Source: an uncultured Bacillota bacterium
GTDB taxonomy: Bacteria > Bacillota > Clostridia > Peptostreptococcales > Anaerovoracaceae
Assembly (NCBI GenBank): GCA_946629205.1
Contig: CAMOXP010000100.1
Location: 1 to 5,499 of the forward strand
Length of the DNA stretch: 5,499 bases
Reading direction: 5' to 3'
A program made the position numbers and the translations under genes. Each line of letters opens with the position of its first letter. Positions within the stretch are counted from its first letter, which is position 1. This document shows positions 1-5,497 of the stretch, piece by piece. Below the pieces are notes generated by a model. That model was not told the origin of the DNA, did no database searches, and was given only the letters and a program-made list of their open reading frames with translations.

Positions 1-379
1 TGAGTACCTTCTTGTTGGCGTTCCTGATTTCTCTGCCGGCGATTCCGAATTCACCATTGTATTCTCTGGCCAGTGATCTAAGGTCTACGACTCTGACTTT
101 CTGCAGCACTTGCAGTGCTGTGTCAACGCCGTATTTCTTTACGATCGCTTCCAGCGCCTTGCGGTCTTTTGGCGGTTCGGGCAGCTCATCGGCTGCTTTC
201 TGCTTCGGCGGTTCAGGTGCCTTCTCGGGTGCCTTTGCGGGCGCCTTCTCAGGTTCCTTCTCAGGAGCCTTTTCAGGGGCCTTCTCAGGTTCCTTTTCGG
301 GTGCCTTCTCAGGTGCCTTCTCCGGTGTCTTCACCGCTGGTTCAGTTGGTGTGGGTTCCGGATCAGGCGAGTCGCCTAA
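1..379 (-). CDS. Partial reading frame: Glu-Lys-Ala-Pro repeat linker plus small basic helical domain, likely C-terminal extension of the adjacent BMC shell protein
   Basis: This minus-strand frame is open for 126 codons from 379 to the window edge, where it is cut off. It is -1 relative to the BMC-H gene ending at 376. It begins with an acidic/Pro/Thr stretch (LGDSPDPEPTPTEPAVK), then a near-perfect repeat of the tetrapeptide E-K-A/E-P, then a predicted helical segment (from about KDRKALEAIVKKYG) ending in a basic domain with the pattern LRSLAREYNG...GIAGREIRNANKK. That last part looks like the small SAP/E3-binding/Lsr2-tail class of basic helical domains; this is a resemblance, not an identification. 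There is no ATG; the first possible start is GTG at 334 without a Shine-Dalgarno sequence, and a TGA lies in frame at 382-380. BMC shell proteins with Pro-rich linkers and C-terminal helical domains (PduK/EutK type) are known, so a frame-broken tail of the upstream shell gene is the preferred reading. Confidence 0.6.
212..325 (-). repeat. 12-bp tandem repeat encoding Pro-Glu-Lys-Ala/Glu
   Basis: About nine and a half imperfect copies of a 12-base unit (AAGGCACCTGAG on the minus strand) run head to tail. Differences between copies are mostly at third codon positions (CCT/CCC/CCG, GAG/GAA, GCA/GCC/GCT/GCG), while the encoded tetrapeptide stays nearly constant, apart from Ala/Glu alternation and one Ala in place of Glu. 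The period is a multiple of three and synonymous changes dominate, which argues that this frame is translated and under protein-level selection. The likely role is an extended charged linker between a shell domain and the terminal domain. Unit length may vary between strains by slippage. Confidence 0.85.
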
Positions 380-678
380 TCATCCTCCTCTTCATCGTCA
401 TCTTTGATGTGCTTGACGATGAGACCATCCAGAGTTTCATGAGGACGAGGAATAACATGTGTGGAGATGATTTCTCCGCCCATTCTCATAACGGCTGCTG
501 CTGCTGCATCAACGGATGCCTTGCAAGCTGCAACGTCACCTGCGATGGTGATCGTTACCAGACCGCCTTTAACGAATGTTCTCTCTACGAGAGTAACCTC
601 AGCTGCCTTCAGCATAGCGTCGGCGCTTTCGATTGCAGGTACGAGACCTCTAGTTTCAATAAATCCAAGTGCTTTCAT
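376..678 (-). CDS. Hexameric BMC-H shell protein (PduA/EutM/CsoS1 type)
   Basis: This 100-residue protein is a single BMC domain. It opens with MKALGFIETRGLVPAIESAD (residues 1-20), has the pore loop FVKGGLV at 35-41, the GDVAACKASVDAAA helix region at 47-60, and the hallmark strand HVIPRPH at 74-80. Family members form cyclic hexamers that tile the facets of the microcompartment and pass small metabolites through the central pore. The pore carries Lys37-Gly38-Gly39 where PduA has a Gly-Ser-Gly type loop, which would change pore charge. After the BMC fold comes a short helix and an abrupt acidic tail DDDEEEDD before TAG. AAGGAG lies 8 bases upstream of the ATG, supporting this start. The frame immediately downstream in -1 encodes a linker and domain, so the natural product may be longer. 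Function as a BMC-H is secure; assignment to one named paralogue is not. Confidence 0.95.
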   Translation of the reverse strand: MKALGFIETRGLVPAIESADAMLKAAEVTLVERTFVKGGLVTITIAGDVAACKASVDAAAAAVMRMGGEIISTHVIPRPHETLDGLIVKHIKDDDEEEDD

Positions 679-731
679 TTTGAATTCTCCTTTTCAATAG
701 AATTACGTTTGTTTTAGTAGTTTAGTAACGA

Positions 732-1415
732 TCAATACGTGCAGTAAAATACTTTAGCTTTTGTATTTCCGCTGCTGAATACAACCTTGGAGCCCTTCTG
801 GATAAACAGGCAGTCTCCAGGATATGCTGTGTGTGGTACGCCGTCTACTGTGACGGTCATGTTGCCTTCTACGACATAGTAGATTTCCTGCGGCTCTACA
901 TCCCAGTTGAATGTGCACTGGTCTACTGTCATAAATCCGGCGTTCATAGCGCTGTCTACGTCTGCGCCGATCAGTTCCTGATACTGTACCTTGCCGTTGT
1001 CAGCAGGGTTTTCCAGTTCCAGAACTTCCATCTTGATTCCGCCTCCGCGAACGAGCTTGAAACCATTTGCGTTTTCAGCCGTATACGGGGCTGCTTCTGC
1101 GCATGCCGGAGCCTCGAAACAACCATTCAGAAGTCCCTGCTCCGTCATCTTCTTCAGAGCATTGTAGATCATCTCAGTGCTCAGCGCTTCGCCTCCTGCC
1201 GGTGCGGCTGCCGACGTAGGAGTCGGTTCAGGTATGTAAGCTGAATACGTCGTTACCGGAGCCGGCGCTGCAGTACAGTCTGTTACTTCCAGACCGTTGT
1301 ACTTGATAGCGTCTTTGGCCGCCGGTGTAACGATGGTATTTTCATCGATACATACCGATGTTGCGCCCTGTGCGATGAGATCCCTGATGCTCTTCTCTGT
1401 GAGTAAGGTTTTCAT
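732..1415 (-). CDS. eutQ: EutQ-like cupin protein of a microcompartment
   Basis: The 227-residue product ends in a EutQ-type cupin: residues about 120-227 include GFMTVDQCTFNWDVEPQEIYYVVEG (160-184), a DG turn at 191-192, YPGDCLFIQKGSKV (198-211) and a closing FYCTY. This closely follows EutQ of enteric ethanolamine operons. EutQ has been reported to have acetate kinase activity and to help compartment assembly; which applies here is not visible. The N-terminal 45 residues (LTEKSIRDLIAQG ... IVTPAAKDAIKYNGLEV) form a separate module that resembles the start of the EutT-like protein in this window. Between them lies a Pro/Ala/Thr-rich linker (50-77) and a predicted amphipathic helix (79-98). 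The cupin lacks the usual His-rich metal site, as in known EutQ. The Shine-Dalgarno AAAGGA is 12 bases from the ATG, so expression may be modest. It follows pduT by 44 bases. Confidence 0.9.
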   Translation of the reverse strand: MKTLLTEKSIRDLIAQGATSVCIDENTIVTPAAKDAIKYNGLEVTDCTAAPAPVTTYSAYIPEPTPTSAAAPAGGEALSTEMIYNALKKMTEQGLLNGCFEAPACAEAAPYTAENANGFKLVRGGGIKMEVLELENPADNGKVQYQELIGADVDSAMNAGFMTVDQCTFNWDVEPQEIYYVVEGNMTVTVDGVPHTAYPGDCLFIQKGSKVVFSSGNTKAKVFYCTY

Positions 1416-1459
1416 CGGTTTTCACATCCTTTCATCAACCAAACTTTTGATTTCTTAGC

Positions 1460-2008
1460 CTACAGTAATGACTCAATCAATCTATCTGAAGGTGATGGAA
1501 TCACCTCAACATTGACAAGCAGTCCTTTTTCCTTCGCAATCGCCACGCCGGCGTCTGCGCCTGACTGCACTGCGGCAACCTCACCGGTGAATGTGAAGTA
1601 CGCCTTGCCGCCGATTCCGTTGCCCAGGCGGAGCTCGATCGCTTCGACCTCACCTGCCTTGAGGCATTCATCGGCAGCGATGATCATGGATGCCAGTGAG
1701 AAGGATTCCATGATTCCTACTGCTTCCATATGATCCGGCATGGTCGCGCATGTGATCGCCGGGAATACAGAATCGCTGACGTTCGGGATTACTATGGAAT
1801 CTACATAGTATTCCTCAGCAAGCTCTTCACCGAGCCTTACAGATGTCTGGACCGCGGCCACGTCTCCGGTCACGATCGTAATGTATTTGCCTGGGCAGGA
1901 AGTGGTAGAGGATACGATTTCAACTTCCGAAACCTTAACCATCTGGTCCGCTACATAGATGCCCCGGGCAATACTGGTGAATTCAACCATTCCTATCGCT
2001 CTTTGCAT
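1460..2008 (-). CDS. pduT: PduT, tandem BMC-domain (BMC-T) iron-sulfur shell protein
   Basis: The product is 182 residues, almost the length of Salmonella PduT, with two BMC domains: residues 3 to about 88 (AIGMVEFTSIARGIYVAD at the start) and about 95-176 (AVGIMESFSLASMIIAAD, ending VIPSPSD). Trimers of such proteins make pseudo-hexamers. In known PduT a [4Fe-4S] cluster sits in the central pore, held by one cysteine per subunit in the motif CPGK. Here that motif is TTSCPGKY with Cys38, the expected position, so cluster binding is predicted. The second domain has the glycine-rich loop GNGIGGKAY (129-137). PduT partners with PduS, and pduS lies directly upstream: only one base separates the pduS stop from this ATG, and the ribosome binding site AAGGAGGG is inside the end of pduS. 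The likely role is electron transfer across the shell. Confidence 0.96.
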   Translation of the reverse strand: MQRAIGMVEFTSIARGIYVADQMVKVSEVEIVSSTTSCPGKYITIVTGDVAAVQTSVRLGEELAEEYYVDSIVIPNVSDSVFPAITCATMPDHMEAVGIMESFSLASMIIAADECLKAGEVEAIELRLGNGIGGKAYFTFTGEVAAVQSGADAGVAIAKEKGLLVNVEVIPSPSDRLIESLL

Positions 2009-2009
2009 T

Positions 2010-3341
2010 TTATACCCTCCTTATGGCAATATACTTATCTGTAACTTCTGTAACCTGTCCCGAAATGCTGGCGTGGATCGGTGCGCCCAGTGCCTTCTCC
2101 GGAATCTGTCCTATCATCTGACCGACACTGACGGTCTCGCCTACGCTGACGATCGGGGTGCACGGTGCACCGACGTGCTGGCTCAGCGGGATCTTCACCT
2201 CTGCAGGTGCAACGCTCTGTGTCGTGACAGGAGCAGGTTTATCAAATGCTTTCAGTCCGAGCCTTGCGATCAGCCGCTTGCTTGGCACCAGTCTGAAAGG
2301 TCTCGCGATACGCGCCTTGTACTGTTTCTCCTTATCCGGCTGATATTTGATCTTCTCTGCCATCATTTCATTACGCAGTCTCAGATTGTTCAGACGCGGA
2401 TGCAGATTGGCCGGACAGGAGAAGTATTCGCAAAGGTTGCACTGGCAGCACAGCTGCGCCATTGTCTTGCCCTGCACATCATCCAGTCCGTAGTTCGTGA
2501 TACGCATCGTCTTGTGCGGCTCCATATCGTGTCCGATCAGGAATCTCGGACAAAGATCCGTACACATGCGGCACTGCTCACATGTCGCCCGGTTGACTTT
2601 GCGGGCCTGATCCAGCGTGCATGATTTCTTTCGGATCAGCGGATGATTCTTCTTCAGGATGACGTATCCTTTGTTCTTCTTGACAACGGAACCGTTCCTG
2701 TCTTCGAGCAGCGGGCCCATCATCGGACCGCCATCGATGATCTCATACTGTGAGAAATCCTCGATGCCTGACTGCTTCAGAACATCCATGACCGGCGTTC
2801 CTACCGGAACCTTGAAGGTCTTACGCTCCGGAATATCTCCTGCCAGGGTCACCCATGTTTCCGTAACTGGCTGTCCCTGGGAAGCGAGATAGACATTCAT
2901 GGCTGTCTCAGCATTCAGAACAACGCATCCGCACATGATCGGAATTCCGGTTTCCGGAACTGTCCTTCCGGTCAACTCATAGACGAGAACCTGCTCGTCT
3001 CCGGCCGGGTAGATGTCAGGCAAAATGCCTACTGACACATAGTCTCCCATGCCGAGCCGCGCGATGGTATCTTCCAGAATCTGAATGACATCTCCGTGCT
3101 TGCCTTTGATTCCTATGATTGCCTTCTTCGCGTTGACCTGACGGCCTGCCATTTCGAAGCCGCGGATGATTTCCTCAGGGTACATGGCCATGATCTGCTG
3201 GTCGACCCTGAGCAGCGGTTCACATTCCGCACCATTGAGAAGAATGTATTCCGCCTCTGCATTCAGTTTGACGTGGGTCGGGAATCCGGCGCCGCCGGCT
3301 CCGATGATCCCTGCGTCCCTTACCTGATCAAGCAAACTCAT
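2010..3341 (-). CDS. pduS: PduS/RnfC-like flavin and [4Fe-4S] reductase
   Basis: The 443-residue protein starts with the RnfC/NuoF-type flavin and nucleotide-binding region: GAGGAGFPTHVK (14-25) and LLNGAECEPLLRVD (34-47), followed by AGDEQVLVYELTGR (113-126). An SLBB-like segment lies around 165-215. Two ferredoxin-type clusters follow: Cys254, 257, 260, 264 and Cys298, 301, 304, 309, with an extra Cys299 making a CC pair. The C-terminus (about 385-435, HVGAPCTPIVSVGETVSVGQ) is the barrel-sandwich/lipoyl-like domain seen in RnfC. PduS from Salmonella is an FMN and iron-sulfur cobalamin reductase that binds PduT. In microcompartments without a B12 enzyme, homologues are thought to recycle NADH or pass electrons out through PduT. 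Which substrate is used here is not shown. AGGAGAGG lies just upstream of the ATG; the gene follows eutN by 18 bases. Confidence 0.95.
   Translation of the reverse strand: MSLLDQVRDAGIIGAGGAGFPTHVKLNAEAEYILLNGAECEPLLRVDQQIMAMYPEEIIRGFEMAGRQVNAKKAIIGIKGKHGDVIQILEDTIARLGMGDYVSVGILPDIYPAGDEQVLVYELTGRTVPETGIPIMCGCVVLNAETAMNVYLASQGQPVTETWVTLAGDIPERKTFKVPVGTPVMDVLKQSGIEDFSQYEIIDGGPMMGPLLEDRNGSVVKKNKGYVILKKNHPLIRKKSCTLDQARKVNRATCEQCRMCTDLCPRFLIGHDMEPHKTMRITNYGLDDVQGKTMAQLCCQCNLCEYFSCPANLHPRLNNLRLRNEMMAEKIKYQPDKEKQYKARIARPFRLVPSKRLIARLGLKAFDKPAPVTTQSVAPAEVKIPLSQHVGAPCTPIVSVGETVSVGQMIGQIPEKALGAPIHASISGQVTEVTDKYIAIRRV
2015..2022 (-). promoter_or_regulatory. Shine-Dalgarno of pduT embedded in the end of pduS
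   Basis: AAGGAGGG on the minus strand ends six bases before the pduT ATG and overlaps the codons for the last residues of PduS (Arg-Arg-Val). Terminating ribosomes on pduS therefore stop on top of the pduT start region, which suggests translational coupling and balanced synthesis of the two redox partners. Confidence 0.85.
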
Positions 3342-3359
3342 CTTTTCCTCTCCTACTTG

Positions 3360-3620
3360 TTAAAACTCACAATCTTCGTCGATGATGCCCACGACCGCGG
3401 CGTCTGTCGGGATCGAGTCATCACCGGCCATTCTTCTAGCTGACGAACCAAGAGCGACCAGAACGCGTTCGCCAACACCTGCGCCGACTGTATCGATTGC
3501 TACTACACGCTGACCGTCGTCTCTGCCGCCGATCACTTCGACGAGCATCAACTTGTAACCATTCAGCAGATCAGTCTTTCTTGTCGACCAAATGTTGTCT
3601 ACTACTTTCGCTGTAAGCAT
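3360..3620 (-). CDS. eutN: EutN/CcmL/PduN pentameric vertex protein (BMC-P)
   Basis: The 86-residue protein has the full EutN/CcmL fold signature: MLTAKVVDNIWSTRKTDLLNGYKLMLVE (N-terminal strands, residues 1-28), the DGQRVVAIDTVGAGVGERVLVALGSSAR core (35-62) and the closing AVVGIIDE (75-82). These proteins form pentamers that cap the twelve corners of the polyhedral shell. The length is typical of the family, and the sequence is not fused to anything. A GGTGAG-type ribosome binding site overlaps the end of the preceding shell gene, five bases away, and pduS follows 18 bases later, so it belongs to the same transcript. The short C-terminal DEDCEF adds an acidic, cysteine-containing tip; its role is unknown. 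Choosing between EutN and PduN as a name is arbitrary from sequence alone. Confidence 0.95.
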   Translation of the reverse strand: MLTAKVVDNIWSTRKTDLLNGYKLMLVEVIGGRDDGQRVVAIDTVGAGVGERVLVALGSSARRMAGDDSIPTDAAVVGIIDEDCEF

Positions 3621-3625
3621 TTCTT

Positions 3626-3934
3626 TTACTCACCCTTCTTTCGTCTTTCTTCCGCATCATCCTTGATCGCCTTGATGGCTGCCTCAACTGACGCGGTATC
3701 TCCAAATATAGCTAACATTATCATATTCTGCGGACAGCTTCCGCGAATATCTTCTACGGTAACGCCGACTGTCTTTTCGGCGATATCGGACGCCACGACC
3801 ATCTCGATCAGCTTCCCCTGGACAAGCCCTACTGCATCAATGTTTTCGGGTCTCTGATCCTTTGGGGAGCCTTTGCGATGCATCAGGATATCGATCGTTC
3901 CTTTTGATGGCGTCTTTATGATCCTGAAATCCAT
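3626..3934 (-). CDS. Divergent permuted BMC shell protein with GSCPQN pore motif (GrpU-like)
   Basis: The 102-residue product contains one BMC domain read as IDAVGLVQGKLIEMVVASDIAEK (32-54), then the pore loop IRGSCPQNMIMLAIFGD (63-79) and the helix ASVEAAIKAI (81-90). It has no C-terminal HVIPRPH strand; instead an extra strand-rich stretch (FRIIKTPSKGTIDILMHR, 3-20) precedes the domain. This is the order expected of a circularly permuted shell protein. The Gly65-Ser66-Cys67-Pro68 pore motif recalls GrpU of glycyl-radical propanediol microcompartments, reported to bind an iron-sulfur cluster in the hexamer pore, and the CPG motif of PduT. Cluster binding here is inferred. The tail DDAEERRKKGE is highly charged. 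AAAGGAG lies four bases from the ATG. Alternatives are PduU or EutS, but their barrel-forming N-terminus is not recognisable. Confidence 0.8.
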   Translation of the reverse strand: MDFRIIKTPSKGTIDILMHRKGSPKDQRPENIDAVGLVQGKLIEMVVASDIAEKTVGVTVEDIRGSCPQNMIMLAIFGDTASVEAAIKAIKDDAEERRKKGE

Positions 3935-3983
3935 GGCGCTCCTTTCTCCTCTTACCTATAACAACTTACTTAAAATCTTACTG

Positions 3984-4838
3984 TTAATACATTTCTTCCT
4001 GTTTGCAGCTGAGTGCGATTCCCAGCGGTGTCACGAACATCGGATTCTTCGGCTTGTACACCGGAATCCCCAGTCTCTTCTCAAGCGCTTTCTCGATACC
4101 TGTCAGGCAGGCTGTGCCTCCTACCAGGCAGATGGAATCAACATCGTGTCCCTCGATCTGCCGCTTAATGATCGTCGCGCATTTGTCGATGACCGGGCCC
4201 ATGACCGGGAAGATTTCTCTGTGATTCTTCTCATCGCGCTTGTAGAGTTCTGCTTCTTCGTACGGCATCTTGTACGCGCCGGCCAGTACAAGTGAGAAAT
4301 GGGTTCCTCCGGTCGGTTCGTCTGCAATGTAGATGACTTCGCCGTCCTTGAAGATCGAAATACCTGTCGTACCGCCTCCGATGTCTACCACCGCGCCGTT
4401 CTCCAGCTTCAGTACCTGGTTGGCTGCGGTCGGTTCATCGAGTACATTGCTGACTTCGAAACCTGCGCCTCTGACAACGTTTGCGACTGCTCCGCCGTCC
4501 ACGTTCTCCGTTCCCGGCGGGATCGCTGCCGCTGCGTAGATCAGTTCGTCCACGCCGAGGGCTTCTTCCAGTTTCTCTTTCATTTCCCTGACCATGTGGA
4601 TCGCGCCGACATAATCCACGACCATGCCGTCCCGTACCACGGTAGCGTACTTGTACGCGCCTGCAACCGGTTCGAAGTTCTCATCCAGTACCACGACTAC
4701 TACGCAGGCAGTACCAAGGTCCACGCCGACGTAATAGATCGGATCTTTTTTCTTCGAACGGATCGGGTGCTCGACTACTCGCTCAAACTTCTCTACCAGT
4801 GTGTCACAGTAATCAAAGTTTATGCTTTTCTCTGACAT
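3984..4838 (-). CDS. eutJ: EutJ-like actin/Hsp70-fold ATPase
   Basis: From the ATG at 4838 the protein has 284 residues, close to enteric EutJ. It shows the actin/Hsp70/FtsA nucleotide-binding elements in order: phosphate-1 VGVDLGTACVVVVV (37-50), connect-1-like DEPTAAN (134-140), phosphate-2 VDIGGGTTGISIF (151-163), and the adenosine motif CLVGGTACLTGIE (237-249). EutJ is assumed to be a chaperone or reactivating factor in microcompartment operons; its exact job is not firmly established. The frame extends upstream to an ATG at 4862, but that start has no ribosome binding site, adds an Arg-rich leader, and lengthens the overlap with the upstream gene. The ATG at 4838 follows GGAGGAG with a four-base spacer and is preferred. 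It overlaps the upstream gene by 19 bases, suggesting coupling. Confidence 0.93.
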   Translation of the reverse strand: MSEKSINFDYCDTLVEKFERVVEHPIRSKKKDPIYYVGVDLGTACVVVVVLDENFEPVAGAYKYATVVRDGMVVDYVGAIHMVREMKEKLEEALGVDELIYAAAAIPPGTENVDGGAVANVVRGAGFEVSNVLDEPTAANQVLKLENGAVVDIGGGTTGISIFKDGEVIYIADEPTGGTHFSLVLAGAYKMPYEEAELYKRDEKNHREIFPVMGPVIDKCATIIKRQIEGHDVDSICLVGGTACLTGIEKALEKRLGIPVYKPKNPMFVTPLGIALSCKQEEMY

Positions 4839-5497
4839 CCTTCTCCTCCGAACGCTGCGCATATCATCTGATTCAGCTGATTCATGATCTGGCAGACACG
4901 CTCAGGAATCTCCTTGTTGGTGCAGCGTACTTCCATAAGTACGACCAGGAATTCGTGCAGCGCGCATCTCAGTTCATGCAAATGCAGTATTTCCCTGCCT
5001 TTCGCCATCTGAAGATGGAAACTGGTGATTGCGAAACAATCTTCCATCTCGCAGGAGAAATTATCTCCGTTGATACCGCTGCAAGGCGTGCACGGCAGTG
5101 CCGGGAAACTGCGTCCTTCTTCGTTCATCGCTTTGATGTCGTTGAAGTTTTCTCCCAGTTCCAACACCTTCTGTGCCATCACCGGATCCTGATCGATGAT
5201 GTCGCTGGCTGTCTGTAAGAACAGTGCGCCCGTCGATCTTAAGGATGCCTCCAGACGTTTTTTGTTGAGAAGATCAGGGGTTCCGCCGTTTGCCGATCTG
5301 TTCTGATTGTACTGGCCGACCACAACGCCGTCGCCGACCTGCATTGCCTCCCCATCAGCAGAATACACGCTGATGTGACGATCCTGCAGGAACTGTCTGG
5401 CTCCCGGTGTCAGTCTCGTACCCGTATCAAGCTTATAGCTCGTGAACGGCGTGACCTTGTAAATCGTTCTCAAATCTTCTTCAGTAATATACTTCAT
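4820..5497 (-). CDS. eutT: EutT-like protein (cobalamin adenosyltransferase family) with atypical cysteine pattern
   Basis: The 225-residue product begins MKYITEEDLRTIYKVTPFTS and continues TGTRLTPGARQFLQDRHI (25-42), the characteristic opening of EutT cobalamin adenosyltransferases of ethanolamine operons. The rest is helical, with a mid-protein segment (about 83-129) and a C-terminal helical bundle containing HLQMAKGREILHLHELRCALHEF (161-183). EutT of enterics transfers adenosyl from ATP to cobalamin and needs an H-x11-CC-x2-C metal motif. Here no His lies at that spacing; instead Cys136-x2-Cys139-x9-Cys149-x4-Cys154 could bind metal. The protein has nine cysteines in all. Catalysis as an adenosyltransferase is therefore uncertain, while family membership is well supported. 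The ATG lies two bases inside the window edge, so its ribosome binding site is not visible and a longer start cannot be excluded. It overlaps eutJ by 19 bases. Confidence 0.8.
   Translation of the reverse strand: MKYITEEDLRTIYKVTPFTSYKLDTGTRLTPGARQFLQDRHISVYSADGEAMQVGDGVVVGQYNQNRSANGGTPDLLNKKRLEASLRSTGALFLQTASDIIDQDPVMAQKVLELGENFNDIKAMNEEGRSFPALPCTPCSGINGDNFSCEMEDCFAITSFHLQMAKGREILHLHELRCALHEFLVVLMEVRCTNKEIPERVCQIMNQLNQMICAAFGGEGCQRKA
4843..4849 (-). promoter_or_regulatory. Shine-Dalgarno that decides the eutJ start
   Basis: GGAGGAG on the minus strand sits four bases before the ATG at 4838-4836 and inside the coding end of the upstream EutT-like gene (the Gly-Gly-Glu-Gly codons). It supports the internal start over the longer frame opening at 4862. 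Confidence 0.8.

Noticed and set aside
212..325. CRISPR-like or other non-coding direct repeat array
   Set aside because: The unit is only 12 bases, contiguous with no spacers, and keeps codon phase, so it is a coding repeat.
1..334. Separate gene starting at the GTG at 334
   Set aside because: There is no Shine-Dalgarno sequence before it and it would start inside the linker, just before the repeats, leaving open, linker-like codons upstream unexplained.
371..395. Programmed -1 ribosomal frameshift at the BMC-H stop
   Set aside because: The -1 frame has TGA at 382-380, so the slip must happen on the last Asp codon, where re-pairing would fall on a TGA triplet. No X-XXY-YYZ heptamer or clear downstream stem is visible. 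An indel or other explanation is favoured, though the site is kept as a finding.
115..717. Long open frame on the plus strand opposite the BMC-H gene and repeat
   Set aside because: It lies antisense to a clear BMC domain, crosses the end of that gene, has low-complexity Ser/Gly/Pro/Cys composition and no recognisable domain or ribosome binding site.
679..731. Terminator or promoter between eutQ and the BMC-H gene
   Set aside because: The 53 bases are AT-rich but show no GC-rich stem with a T run and no convincing -35/-10 pair; only the ribosome binding site AAGGAG is supported.
1959..2624. Plus-strand open frame opposite pduS and the start of pduT
   Set aside because: The minus-strand products here are unmistakable PduS and PduT; the plus-strand translation is Cys/Arg/Leu-rich shadow sequence.
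3626..3934. Assignment as PduU or EutS
   Set aside because: The permuted order fits, but the N-terminal barrel-forming motif of PduU/EutS (PGKQVTLAHLI-like) is absent and the pore carries GSCPQN, so a GrpU-like label suits better.
4299..4835. Plus-strand open frame opposite eutJ
   Set aside because: Antisense shadow of a gene with all actin-fold nucleotide motifs; no start signal and no domain.
4839..4862. Longer eutJ start at 4862
   Set aside because: No ribosome binding site precedes it, and the added residues are Arg-rich and unlike EutJ N-termini.
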